This document shows, piece after piece, positions 24,977-32,839 of a stretch of DNA of 64,000 bases (positions within the stretch are counted from its first letter, which is position 1; each line of letters starts with the position of its first letter). Below the pieces are notes generated by a model. The model was not told the DNA's origin and searched no databases. It was given only the letters and a program-made list of their open reading frames with translations. A program made the translations under genes and the position numbers. The stretch comes from Fimbriiglobus sp. (GTDB taxonomy: Bacteria > Planctomycetota > Planctomycetia > Gemmatales > Gemmataceae): the NCBI GenBank assembly GCA_022841795.1, contig JALHQU010000014.1, positions 1 to 64,000 on the forward strand, written 5' to 3'.

Positions 24977-25636
24977 ATGCAGTATCGGTGCGAAGCTGTG
25001 TCGGTCGAGGGGTTCATTCAACAGCTTGCGGTGGCCTACGTCAGCCGCGGGTACCTGTTCTACGTCAGCGGGGAAATTCCCGAGTCGAAAGACCCGAAAC
25101 GGGTCGATGAGAAACTGATCGAGCGGTACGGGATCGGCATCTCGCAGTGGGCGCGTGCCAGACGTAAGCAAGCCGGCCGCGCCAACATGCAGTACCTGCG
25201 AAACGGGCGGTTCTTCGTGCTGCTCGCCACACACGGGGAACACCCCTTCTTTGAAGCGGAGGGGGCGAACGTCCGAGACGTGCGGCGGCGGTCGATCAAG
25301 CACGCCGGCTACGCGGTCGGGTTCCGCGGGGGGCACGTCCAGGTGCGGATCGACCTGCCCAGGTATCGGGAACTCAAGGCGTGGTTCGAGGACCACGCCA
25401 CCCGGAGGGGGGTCGAGGCGTTGGCGAAGGCGTTCTACGATATGCCCTACGAGCCGTACTACCTCGTCCGGCAGCAGGAATTCCACATCCTCCGGGCGGT
25501 CAACCGACGCCGCAAGGCTGCCGGCCTCCCCCTGGTGCCGAAGGAGTGCGTCTGGCTCAAGCGGCGGCCGGTAAAGCCGTTCGGGGAAGGTGCAATCGAA
25601 CCTCGCGTGGTCGAAGAGAGTGCCCGTTCGCGATGA
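24977..25636 (+). CDS. Conserved-looking 219-aa protein downstream of group II RNA
   Basis: A 219-aa basic protein (MQYRCEAVSVEGFIQQLAV). It begins with a mixed alpha/beta segment (YLFYVSGEIPESKDPKRVD), then SQWARARRKQAGRANMQYLR and RFFVLLATHGEHPFF, and ends with VNRRRKAAGLPLVP and RRPVKPFGEG. The many Arg/Lys and aromatic residues suggest RNA or DNA binding. It is not a reverse transcriptase, LAGLIDADG or HNH nuclease by visible motifs, so it is not a normal intron-encoded protein. Its position 3' of the permuted ribozyme suggests a functional link. No named family recognised. Confidence 0.7.
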   Translation: MQYRCEAVSVEGFIQQLAVAYVSRGYLFYVSGEIPESKDPKRVDEKLIERYGIGISQWARARRKQAGRANMQYLRNGRFFVLLATHGEHPFFEAEGANVRDVRRRSIKHAGYAVGFRGGHVQVRIDLPRYRELKAWFEDHATRRGVEALAKAFYDMPYEPYYLVRQQEFHILRAVNRRRKAAGLPLVPKECVWLKRRPVKPFGEGAIEPRVVEESARSR

Positions 25637-25675
25637 CCGCATCCATTCGGAATGTCTCTTTCGTACGAGACGGGT

Positions 25676-26899
25676 TCAGGCATTGCTTCGGAAGGCGGCT
25701 TCCAAGCGGACCAATTCGTCTTCGGCCCAGAGTCGGTCGGGCATCGACACCCGAACATACCCGCCGGGGTAGGCGGTGAGAGCCACATGCGCGTCCTGGA
25801 ACGCGCTCCGGAGGGTGTCGGGGGGCAACCCCCGAACGACCGGCCGTTCGGCCCGCAGGAGGAGAATTCCGGAGCGCAGAGCCGGGTCGGGCAACAACGG
25901 TTCCCACCCGGTCGAACGGACCCGATCGACGGTGGCACGGAGGTTGTCGAGACGATGATTCTGACGCCCTGGGCGGTCGGCCCTGGCTCGGGTCTCGTCC
26001 TCGACCGCCCCCCGGCAGGTGATGAGGGGGACGACGGAGACCGTTTCGGCCGGCGGCTCGAAACGGGCGGACTCCAGGTGGGCCGAGAACCGCAAAAGGG
26101 GGTCGTCGATCTCGCCCGTCGCGGCGAGGTGACCGAGGGTCGTCTCGATGACGCCGACGCTCCGCCGCCGGCCGTAACAGGCGAGGCCGAGGGGGTGGTA
26201 CGCCCCGAGCCACTTGTGGCAGCCCGACAGGTAGAGGTCGCAGAACCCGGCCCCCAGGTCGGCCCCGGCGTGACAAAAATCCTGTGCCCCGTCGACGACC
26301 ACGAACCGCACTTCGTGGTCCGCCTCGACGGAACGAACGATCGCCTCCAGCGGCAACCGCACCCCCAGGTTGCTGACCGCCGGTAAGAAGAGACCGTCAC
26401 ACTTGGCGGCCGAGTACCTCCGCCGGACCTCCTCGACGACTTCATGGGCACCGGCTCGTCCCCCGAGGGTGCGGTCCCGCAACGGCACGACGGTTACGGT
26501 GCGACCGGTCCGTCGGGCTACGTCGGAGAGGATGTCGTGATACCCCGGCCAGCCGAGGTCGGTGACGAGCACGTTCCGGCAGGGGTGAAACAGCAGCCGG
26601 GCGGCCAGCCGCATGAGGACGGCGGACCGGTGGGCGAGGAGCACCGGAAGTTCGGAGGGGGTGCCGACGAGACCCCGCAGGGCGGATTTCAGTTCGCCGA
26701 CACCCGCCCAACTCGTCAGTCCGGGATACCGGTCTCGAAAGGGGGTGGGGCAGGCGGCCAGCCCGTGACGCAAGAACCGTTCGGAGTACAGCGACCCACC
26801 TTCTTCCCCGATCAGGTCGGTGAAGGCGTGAACGGCCCGCCGGGCATCCGAGGACATCCGGCCGAGGCGGGCCGTGTCGAGGTAGAGGCCCTCGGACAC
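25676..26899 (-). CDS. Class V aminotransferase-fold PLP enzyme
   Basis: A 407-aa pyridoxal-phosphate enzyme of the class V aminotransferase / cysteine desulfurase fold. The cofactor Asp is in FVVVDGAQDFCHAG (about residue 220) and the Schiff-base lysine in SGCHKWLGAYHPLG (about 250). The class V desulfurase active-site cysteine loop is not obvious, so it may be an aminotransferase, lyase or kynureninase-like enzyme. GTG 26899 has GGAG seven bases upstream. It is 30 bases downstream of the two-TM protein gene on the same strand, so they form an operon. The substrate is unknown. Confidence 0.82.
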   Translation of the reverse strand: MSEGLYLDTARLGRMSSDARRAVHAFTDLIGEEGGSLYSERFLRHGLAACPTPFRDRYPGLTSWAGVGELKSALRGLVGTPSELPVLLAHRSAVLMRLAARLLFHPCRNVLVTDLGWPGYHDILSDVARRTGRTVTVVPLRDRTLGGRAGAHEVVEEVRRRYSAAKCDGLFLPAVSNLGVRLPLEAIVRSVEADHEVRFVVVDGAQDFCHAGADLGAGFCDLYLSGCHKWLGAYHPLGLACYGRRRSVGVIETTLGHLAATGEIDDPLLRFSAHLESARFEPPAETVSVVPLITCRGAVEDETRARADRPGRQNHRLDNLRATVDRVRSTGWEPLLPDPALRSGILLLRAERPVVRGLPPDTLRSAFQDAHVALTAYPGGYVRVSMPDRLWAEDELVRLEAAFRSNA

Positions 26900-26929
26900 G
26901 CGCGGCTCCGGTTGACAACCGTACAGATC

Positions 26930-27832
26930 CTATCGCCCGCCCTCGCTGCGGTCCAGTAGCGTCCGGTAGGGGGTCGCAAATAAATAGAGCCGGTCCCACC
27001 GGTCGCGGGCGAGCCGGACGGTTTGTCGGTCGAAGGACAGGGTGAACCGGACGGTGCGCGCCCGCTCGTCGAGGTCTTGGATGCCGACCGCCCGGTCGCC
27101 GTAGAGGCCGACGTCGGCCAGCACCCCCGATTCCGATTCGAGGTCGGACTCCCGGACCAGGGCGACCCACAGACCGTGGTTGTGCTGCTCCTCGATCCAC
27201 GGGCGGATCTCGTCGGTCGGCAGAAGATCATTCTTCGGCCACAGGTCGTCGCGGAGGATGACTACCCGCTCGATCAGCACCCCGCGGTGGGCGGCCTCGA
27301 AGTTGGCGGCCATGCTCTGCCGCCCGGGCTGGTCCTGCCAATATCCCTTGGCCCGCACCCAGGCGACGGAACGGTATTCGCGGAGGTCCGCACTCTTCAG
27401 CAACTTCTCGTAGACCGTCCGCCACGTCTCGGTCGCGGAGAACTCGATCACCCCGCCGGCCAACCCCCGGACCTGTTCGGCGAGGGAGGCGAGCTTCAGG
27501 CCGGCGAACTCTTTCAGGATCGGGTCGTCTTGCGACGCGAGTTCGGTCAGTGCCTGGCACACGGCCAGATACTGCTCGAACAGGTCGTGTTCCGGGGCGA
27601 GAGTGAGCGGGACCGTCAGCCGTTCGAGTTGCTCGACCCGCCGCCGCTCCCGCTCGGCCTCCTGGCCCATGTAGGCCAGGAACAGCCCGCCGAGGATGCT
27701 GACGAACGCACCGAGGACTGCGACCTGGGCCTCCGGCGGGGCGAACACCCCGACCAGGGCCATGACGAGGGAGCCGACGAGAGAAGTGCCGAGAAACTGG
27801 AAGGTCAGTAGGGGGGAGCGACGGGATTCCAT
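26930..27832 (-). CDS. Membrane protein with two TM helices and cytoplasmic sensor-like domain
   Basis: A 300-aa protein. Two hydrophobic helices near the N-terminus (about residues 12-30 and 36-56) are followed by a basic linker (EAERERRRVEQLERL), a short helical stretch and a C-terminal alpha/beta domain (IERVVILRDDLWP, HGLWVALVRESDL, DVGLYGDRAVGI). The domain plan resembles membrane-anchored effector or sensor proteins but I recognise no family. It is the first gene of an operon with the class V PLP enzyme; such pairing is unusual. Confidence 0.65.
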   Translation of the reverse strand: MESRRSPLLTFQFLGTSLVGSLVMALVGVFAPPEAQVAVLGAFVSILGGLFLAYMGQEAERERRRVEQLERLTVPLTLAPEHDLFEQYLAVCQALTELASQDDPILKEFAGLKLASLAEQVRGLAGGVIEFSATETWRTVYEKLLKSADLREYRSVAWVRAKGYWQDQPGRQSMAANFEAAHRGVLIERVVILRDDLWPKNDLLPTDEIRPWIEEQHNHGLWVALVRESDLESESGVLADVGLYGDRAVGIQDLDERARTVRFTLSFDRQTVRLARDRWDRLYLFATPYRTLLDRSEGGR

Positions 27833-27944
27833 GCGGAGCAGACTACGTCAGCCCTGGCCGAGTTGCAATCCGGTCGATTCATGACCGGAAAATGGTGCGC
27901 ATGGGAATACGTAGTATCGCTTTCGGCAGTATCCCCGGCGAGAA

Positions 27945-29108
27945 TCAGTTCGATCGAATGCTCGCGAACCCTCGCCGCTGATGATTCAGGACGGCGGTCA
28001 GCGCCGACGCGGCGACGGCGACATCGGGTCGGACGGAGTCGGCCTCCAGCCCCTTCTTTTTCAACGATTGCCCACAGACCATCACTTTGACGCCGGCCCT
28101 TTTCAACCGCTCGATGAGTTCGGCGTTGTCATTCGCCCGTCCGACCTTTGCCCGGTGCGTCTTGTCGTCGAGGGCGGCCAGGGTCGCGTCTCCGTGCAGG
28201 ACGACCGCGATTTCGAGGTCCGTGGCTTTGAGGCCGGATGCCCCTGCCAGGTTCAACAGTACGGCCACTCGTTCCAAAGCGGGCACCGGCTTGCCGGCTT
28301 CCGTCGCCACCGCGGTCACGTCGAACACCACCTTCGTTCCCTTCGTCGGTTGTTCCGCCGCGTCGGGTAGCGGGACGACCCCGCCGTAGCCCTCAATAAT
28401 GGGGAACACGAACTTCGGTTTCTCCACCTTCTCGAACACGACGAGGTAATTCTCCTTGAGGGTGTCCTTCGCCTCCTTCACTTTCTTGAATCCGGCGTCC
28501 GCGATCTCCTGCTCGAACACCTCCTGGCCGGCGCGGACGTGGTTCATCACCCAGTCGGTACTCTGGCCCTTGACCCGGCGGAAGTCGATCAGCACGACCC
28601 GGCCGCCGGGGTTGAGCGCGGCGTGGATCGACGCCATCGTCCGGGACGGGAACTCGAAGTGGTGGTAGGTATCGCAGATGAACGCCACGTCGATGCTGCC
28701 GGCGGGAAGTTCGGCCGAATGGGGCTTGCACAACACGGTCGTGACGTTGGCGATCCCGGCGTCCTTGTTCGTCTTCGCGATGTGGTCCAGGAACTTCTGG
28801 GCGATGTCCACCGCGTAGACCTTCCCCTTCGGCCCGACCTCAGCGGCGAACGGCCGCGTGAACAGGCCGGTGCCGGCCCCGATGTCGGCGACAGACTCGC
28901 CGGGCTTCAGCCCGACGGCGGCCACGATCTCCTTACGCTTGGCGAAGACCTCCCGGCTCTCGCCCTCGAAGGTGCCCTCGAACTTCTTCACGTCGGGGTT
29001 CTGAAACGGGTCGTTGATGCCGGGTCGGACGCTCTTCTCCTGGGCAGTTGCGATACCGAGCGGCGTCACGAGTAGCAACGAGGCGAGAACGATTCGGTAG
29101 TCCATCAT
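27945..29108 (-). CDS. Exported SAM-methyltransferase / DsrE-like fusion
   Basis: A 387-aa protein with a signal peptide (MMDYRIVLASLLLVTPL...ATAQ). Residues 60-240 are a class I methyltransferase: motif I VADIGAGTGLFTRPF, then VYAVDIA and a post-motif CDTYHHFEF. Residues 265-387 look like a DsrE/DsrF-type domain (LEIAVVLHGDATLAAL, LKRAGVKVMVCGQSL) used in sulfur transfer. The start ATG 29108 overlaps the stop of the peroxiredoxin-like gene (ATGA). A methyltransferase in the export pathway joined to a sulfur-relay domain is uncommon; a role in thiol or metalloid chemistry is plausible but inferred. Confidence 0.8.
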   Translation of the reverse strand: MMDYRIVLASLLLVTPLGIATAQEKSVRPGINDPFQNPDVKKFEGTFEGESREVFAKRKEIVAAVGLKPGESVADIGAGTGLFTRPFAAEVGPKGKVYAVDIAQKFLDHIAKTNKDAGIANVTTVLCKPHSAELPAGSIDVAFICDTYHHFEFPSRTMASIHAALNPGGRVVLIDFRRVKGQSTDWVMNHVRAGQEVFEQEIADAGFKKVKEAKDTLKENYLVVFEKVEKPKFVFPIIEGYGGVVPLPDAAEQPTKGTKVVFDVTAVATEAGKPVPALERVAVLLNLAGASGLKATDLEIAVVLHGDATLAALDDKTHRAKVGRANDNAELIERLKRAGVKVMVCGQSLKKKGLEADSVRPDVAVAASALTAVLNHQRRGFASIRSN

Positions 29109-29662
29109 GGAACGACTCCTGCGGGTTCGGTGGGTACGGACAGTTGTTGGATCAGTTCTTCGACTGTGGGCCGGTCGGCGGGATCGTGACTTCGATAGGC
29201 GAAGAGCAATCGGCGCTCGGCCGAGAGCACGAAATCCCCGCCCAGTTGGTACACGTCTTCGCCGGCTTCGGGACGGCGCGGCCACAAGCCGGAAACGATC
29301 ATTCGGATGTAGCGCCCGAGTACCCGCAGGCTGAAGAACATCGACACGCCGCCGCGTTCCAACCCGAAATACCGATACGCCACCCGATCCGGGTCGCAAA
29401 AGACCTCGAAGGGCAACTTGACGGCGCGGACCGATTCCGGTGTTGAGGGAGTGACGATCAACACGGTGGCCCCGAGTTGCCGAATTTCGTCGTGGCGTTT
29501 CTGCACCTCCACGAGGTGCCCCAGGCAGGAGATTCAGCGAAGGTGCCGGAGGAACAGCAACAGCAATCGACCCGGTCGATCCGATAGGCGAACCGTTCCG
29601 TTATCCGAACTGAGGAAACCGAGGTCTTCCACCATGTCGCCGATACGAGGGATCGAACTCAT
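29105..29662 (-). CDS. Peroxiredoxin/AhpC-like protein with in-frame UGA, candidate selenoprotein
   Basis: Read from ATG 29662, a 185-codon frame encodes a thioredoxin-fold protein: N-terminal MSSIPRIGDMVEDLGFLSS, a core strand GRLLLLFLRHLR, then UGA (29534-29536, codon 43), ISC, and GHLVEVQKRHDEIRQLG. AhpC/TSA-type relatives have CxxC at this place, so UGA replaces the first, attacking cysteine (UISC). A 7-bp hairpin with G at the start of its loop lies 14 nt after the UGA, as in bacterial SECIS elements. The start overlaps the stop of the ABC ATPase (ATGA), and its own stop overlaps the next start, so the gene is coupled on both sides, which argues against a pseudogene. A nonsense mutation (TGC to TGA) remains possible. 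Confidence 0.7.
29503..29519 (-). promoter_or_regulatory. Candidate bacterial SECIS hairpin
   Basis: On the minus strand GCACCTC-GTG-GAGGTGC forms a perfect 7-bp stem, 14 nt after the in-frame UGA, placing the loop 21 nt downstream of the UGA with a G as its first base. This matches the usual geometry of bacterial SECIS elements recognised by SelB. Confidence 0.5.
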
Positions 29663-30435
29663 GTCTGTCTCGCAGTAGAAGGCTCGGCATTCGACACCCG
29701 TTCGCCGTGGGGCGAAGCCTGGACTTTCGTCGTTGCGCGTGCGACGCGACCGTCTTCCATTTCGTAAATCGTATCGAACACGTCCAACGACCGCTGGTCG
29801 TGCGTCACGACGATGACGCCGCCGCCTTGTTCGTGGGCCACTTTGCGAAACAGTTCCATCACCTGCCGGCCGCGTTGGCTGTCGAGGGCTGCCGTCGGTT
29901 CGTCCGCCAAGATCACCTGGGGGCGATTCGCCAGCGCGCGCGCGACGGCCACGCGCTGCTGCTGGCCGCCGGAAAGCATCGCCGGATAGTGGTCGGCACG
30001 GTCGGCCACGCCGAGGTAATCCAGCAACTCAAGGGCCCGCTTTCGACCCGCTCGGGAGGTCTCTCCGTTCAACTCCAGCGCAATTTGCACGTTCTCCCTA
30101 GCCGTGAGGAACGGGATGAGGTTCGACTTCTGAAAAATGAACCCGATGTGCTCGCGCCGGAACGTCCGCAAGTTGACGAGGTCGCGCGGGCCGTCCATTA
30201 CCGGTTGCCCGCCGATGGCGATCTGCCCGGCGGTCGGCGGGTTGATCAGACCGACGGCCGTCAACAACGTGGACTTCCCCGATCCGCTCGGGCCGAGCAA
30301 CGCGACCACCTCGCCGCGATTCACCGTGAGCGTCACGTCGCGCATGGCCACGACCTCGGTATTGCCGCTGCCGTAGATTTTGGTCAGCCCGCGGACCTCG
30401 ATCGCCGGCGTGTCTGCCGCTGTGGTGCTTGTCAC
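29659..30435 (-). CDS. ABC transporter ATP-binding protein, MacB/LolD/DevA type
   Basis: A 258-aa ATPase with Walker A GPSGSGKSTLL, the Q-loop FIFQKSNLIPF, signature LSGGQQQRVAVARAL, Walker B VILADEPTAAL and an H-loop VVTHD. The GTG start at 30435 overlaps the FtsX-type permease stop (GTGA). The set adaptor-permease-ATPase is that of MacAB/DevBCA-like exporters, which export peptides, lipids or lipoproteins. Sequence does not show the substrate. Confidence 0.93.
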   Translation of the reverse strand: MTSTTAADTPAIEVRGLTKIYGSGNTEVVAMRDVTLTVNRGEVVALLGPSGSGKSTLLTAVGLINPPTAGQIAIGGQPVMDGPRDLVNLRTFRREHIGFIFQKSNLIPFLTARENVQIALELNGETSRAGRKRALELLDYLGVADRADHYPAMLSGGQQQRVAVARALANRPQVILADEPTAALDSQRGRQVMELFRKVAHEQGGGVIVVTHDQRSLDVFDTIYEMEDGRVARATTKVQASPHGERVSNAEPSTARQT

Positions 30436-31643
30436 GATAGCGCCTCGTTCGGCTCCACTCGCATCGCTTTCCAGATTCCCAACACCGAGGAAAGGACCGA
30501 AATCACCAAAACGATGACGGCGAGTTGGATCAGGTCGTCTTGCATCAAGATGACCCGACGCGGGAAGCGGGGGAAGAGCCACTGTCCGAGCAGGTAGGCG
30601 ATGCCGAACCCCATCGCGCCGAGTAACAGCGCCTGCTGCAAGATCATTCCCAGGATGACGCGGTTGGGTGCGCCGATCAACTTCAAGAGGGCGATGTCGT
30701 GGAGCTTGTCCAGCGTCAACGTGTAGAGGATCAAGGCCATGATGATGGCGGAAATGAGCGTGAGCAGGACGCGGAACAGGCCGATCTGGAGCTTCGCTTT
30801 CTCCACGGGGCCGCTCAGCATCAGTTGGCGTTCCTCGTCCTGCGTGTGGACCGAAACGTCCGCCCAGCCGGAGATCGCGGCCGCGACGGTTCGCGGATCG
30901 GTTCCGGGTTGAACGCGCACGAGTACCGCGCTGATGGCGGGCGGGGCGAGTGCGGGGATGGCCGCCGTCTCGCCCTCGGCGCGTTCGAGCAATGGCGGCT
31001 GCGTGCGGCCCAGGTCGATACGGTCCACCCGTCCGACGCGGGCCGCCCGCTCCAACCGCACGGCTTCGCCCGTCAGGTCGAACTGAATCGTCTGGGCGTC
31101 GGCCGCGGTGAAGAACCCGAGACCGTTCCCGCCCGAGTCGATCATGCCGCTCGTCAATCCGACGACGGTATAGGTCTCTTTCCCCAGGGGAACGCGGTCA
31201 CCCAGGGCCAGACCCAACGTGCGGTCGGCGACCATCTCGAAGTGATTCTGGGCTAGCGGGCGACCGGCCACGAGCGGCAACCATTCGCCCCGGTCGGTCG
31301 GCCAGTCCAGTCCCAGAACGGCGACGCGGAGCGGCTTGCCGTTGTGCTGACGTTGAACCGTGTGAAAGACGAATCGCCGAGTTTGGGTCACGCCTGGGAC
31401 CGTCGCTACGCGGTCCGCCAGGTTCGTCGGCAAACGGGAAACTTCGGCGAAGGGACCACGGGTGCCGCGCTGGACCACCCACAGGTCCGCATCCAACTTG
31501 TCGATGAGAAGCGTGGCGTCCTCGGTGATCCCGCGGTAGATTCCGCCCATACCCATGACGATCATGAGCAGCATACCCACGCCGATCGTCGTCAGGACGA
31601 ACCGGCCCAGGTTGTGACGAATGTCCTTGACGGCGAGGTTCAT
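30432..31643 (-). CDS. FtsX-like ABC transporter permease
   Basis: A 403-aa membrane protein: TM1 near residues 15-35 (FVLTTIGVGMLLMIVMGMG), a large periplasmic domain of about 240 residues, and three TM helices in the last 130 residues (LISAIIMALILYTLTL, ILQQALLLGAMGFGIAYLLG, IQLAVIVLVISVLSSVLGI). This is the MacB/FtsX topology. It overlaps the adaptor gene upstream and the ATPase gene downstream by four bases each, so all three are translated together. Confidence 0.9.
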   Translation of the reverse strand: MNLAVKDIRHNLGRFVLTTIGVGMLLMIVMGMGGIYRGITEDATLLIDKLDADLWVVQRGTRGPFAEVSRLPTNLADRVATVPGVTQTRRFVFHTVQRQHNGKPLRVAVLGLDWPTDRGEWLPLVAGRPLAQNHFEMVADRTLGLALGDRVPLGKETYTVVGLTSGMIDSGGNGLGFFTAADAQTIQFDLTGEAVRLERAARVGRVDRIDLGRTQPPLLERAEGETAAIPALAPPAISAVLVRVQPGTDPRTVAAAISGWADVSVHTQDEERQLMLSGPVEKAKLQIGLFRVLLTLISAIIMALILYTLTLDKLHDIALLKLIGAPNRVILGMILQQALLLGAMGFGIAYLLGQWLFPRFPRRVILMQDDLIQLAVIVLVISVLSSVLGIWKAMRVEPNEALS

Positions 31644-32812
31644 GGCACTGCCACCTTCCGCCCGTCGGTGAGCACGGTTTTGGGATCGGAGGGCCGGATG
31701 ACGACTTCGCCGGGAGATACGCCGCTGATGACTTCCACGGTGTCTCGACCGCGAAGGCCGAGCTTCAACTCGCGCCAACCGGCCCGGGCTTCGGCCACCA
31801 CGAAGACGCCGGGGGTGGCGTCCCGCCAGACGATCCAACTCGCGGGGAGAACCGTGACGTTCGTCCGTCGGGCCGTCTCGACGTAGACCTCGGCCCGTTG
31901 CCCCACCGTCCAGTGTTCTGGCAATTTGTCGGGGCGAACGTCGATCAAGAACTCGCGGGTCTCGCGGTCCGTCTCGCGGCCGAGCCGGACCACCTTGCCG
32001 GGGTAGGTTCGACTCGGCTCGGAACGGAAGACGACGCGGGCGGGCTGTCCTGGTTTCAACTCCGCCATGCTCGTCTCGCCGACCCAGGCGCGAACCCAGA
32101 TCTCGTCGGGGCTGACCAGGGCCAGAATCGATCCACCGGGCACGACCACATCTCCCGGGTCGCGGTCGCGGCGGACGACGAGGCCGGCGAACGGCGCTCG
32201 GATGACGGTGTCCGCCAGTCGGGCTTTTCGGAACTCCAACGCCTTCTCCGCCGCCACCAGTTGCTTACGACCCTCGGCGTGTGCGGCCTCGGTGCGGGAC
32301 AAACCGGCCCGAGCAACGGCGAGTGCCTCGATACTTTTGTCGATCTCCTCGCGCGAAACACTTCCCGCGTCAGAGAGTTTTCGCAGCCTCGCCTCCGACT
32401 TGGTTGCCAGGTCTAACGTCGCCTTGGCGTGGACGATATCGGCTTGCAGTCGGTCCAATCCGGCGACTCGCGCGGTCACATTGGCCTCTTCGATTTCGAC
32501 CTCGTGCGTCAGGTCGTGTTCATCGAGTCGAGCTACTTCTTGGTTCAGTCGAACCGAGTCGCCTTCGTCCACAAACACTTTGAGCAGCCGTCCCGAAATC
32601 TTGGTACTGATGGTTGTTTTGAGATGAGCGTCCACCGTTCCCGTGCCCAGGACTTCGGCGACGACCTCGCCGGATGAGACCGGGTGCTGTTCGACGGCGA
32701 CCGGGGCGAACTTGAACCACCAGACCGCCGCACCGACGGCCGCCATCACGAGCGCGACCTTGCCGGCTTGCCACACGGATCGGGGGAGTCGCTTCCGTCT
32801 CTCGGCGGTCAT
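31640..32812 (-). CDS. Periplasmic adaptor (membrane-fusion protein) of exporter
   Basis: A 390-aa HlyD/MacA-type adaptor with a single N-terminal membrane anchor (VALVMAAVGAAVWWF), a split lipoyl domain (GRLLKVFVDEGDSV and TVIRAPFAGLVVRRDRDPGD), a long coiled-coil hairpin between them and a beta-barrel C-terminal part. It is the first gene of the adaptor-permease-ATPase operon. It links the inner-membrane exporter to an outer-membrane route; no TolC-like gene is nearby. Confidence 0.9.
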   Translation of the reverse strand: MTAERRKRLPRSVWQAGKVALVMAAVGAAVWWFKFAPVAVEQHPVSSGEVVAEVLGTGTVDAHLKTTISTKISGRLLKVFVDEGDSVRLNQEVARLDEHDLTHEVEIEEANVTARVAGLDRLQADIVHAKATLDLATKSEARLRKLSDAGSVSREEIDKSIEALAVARAGLSRTEAAHAEGRKQLVAAEKALEFRKARLADTVIRAPFAGLVVRRDRDPGDVVVPGGSILALVSPDEIWVRAWVGETSMAELKPGQPARVVFRSEPSRTYPGKVVRLGRETDRETREFLIDVRPDKLPEHWTVGQRAEVYVETARRTNVTVLPASWIVWRDATPGVFVVAEARAGWRELKLGLRGRDTVEVISGVSPGEVVIRPSDPKTVLTDGRKVAVP

Positions 32813-32839
32813 GGGGCCGGTTCCTTCTTGGCTCGGTCA

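Noticed and set aside
29105-29512. Short peroxiredoxin-like gene starting at the GTG after the UGA
   Set aside because: This start lacks the active-site segment and has no ribosome site; the longer frame with UGA overlaps the upstream gene exactly as the other operon genes do.
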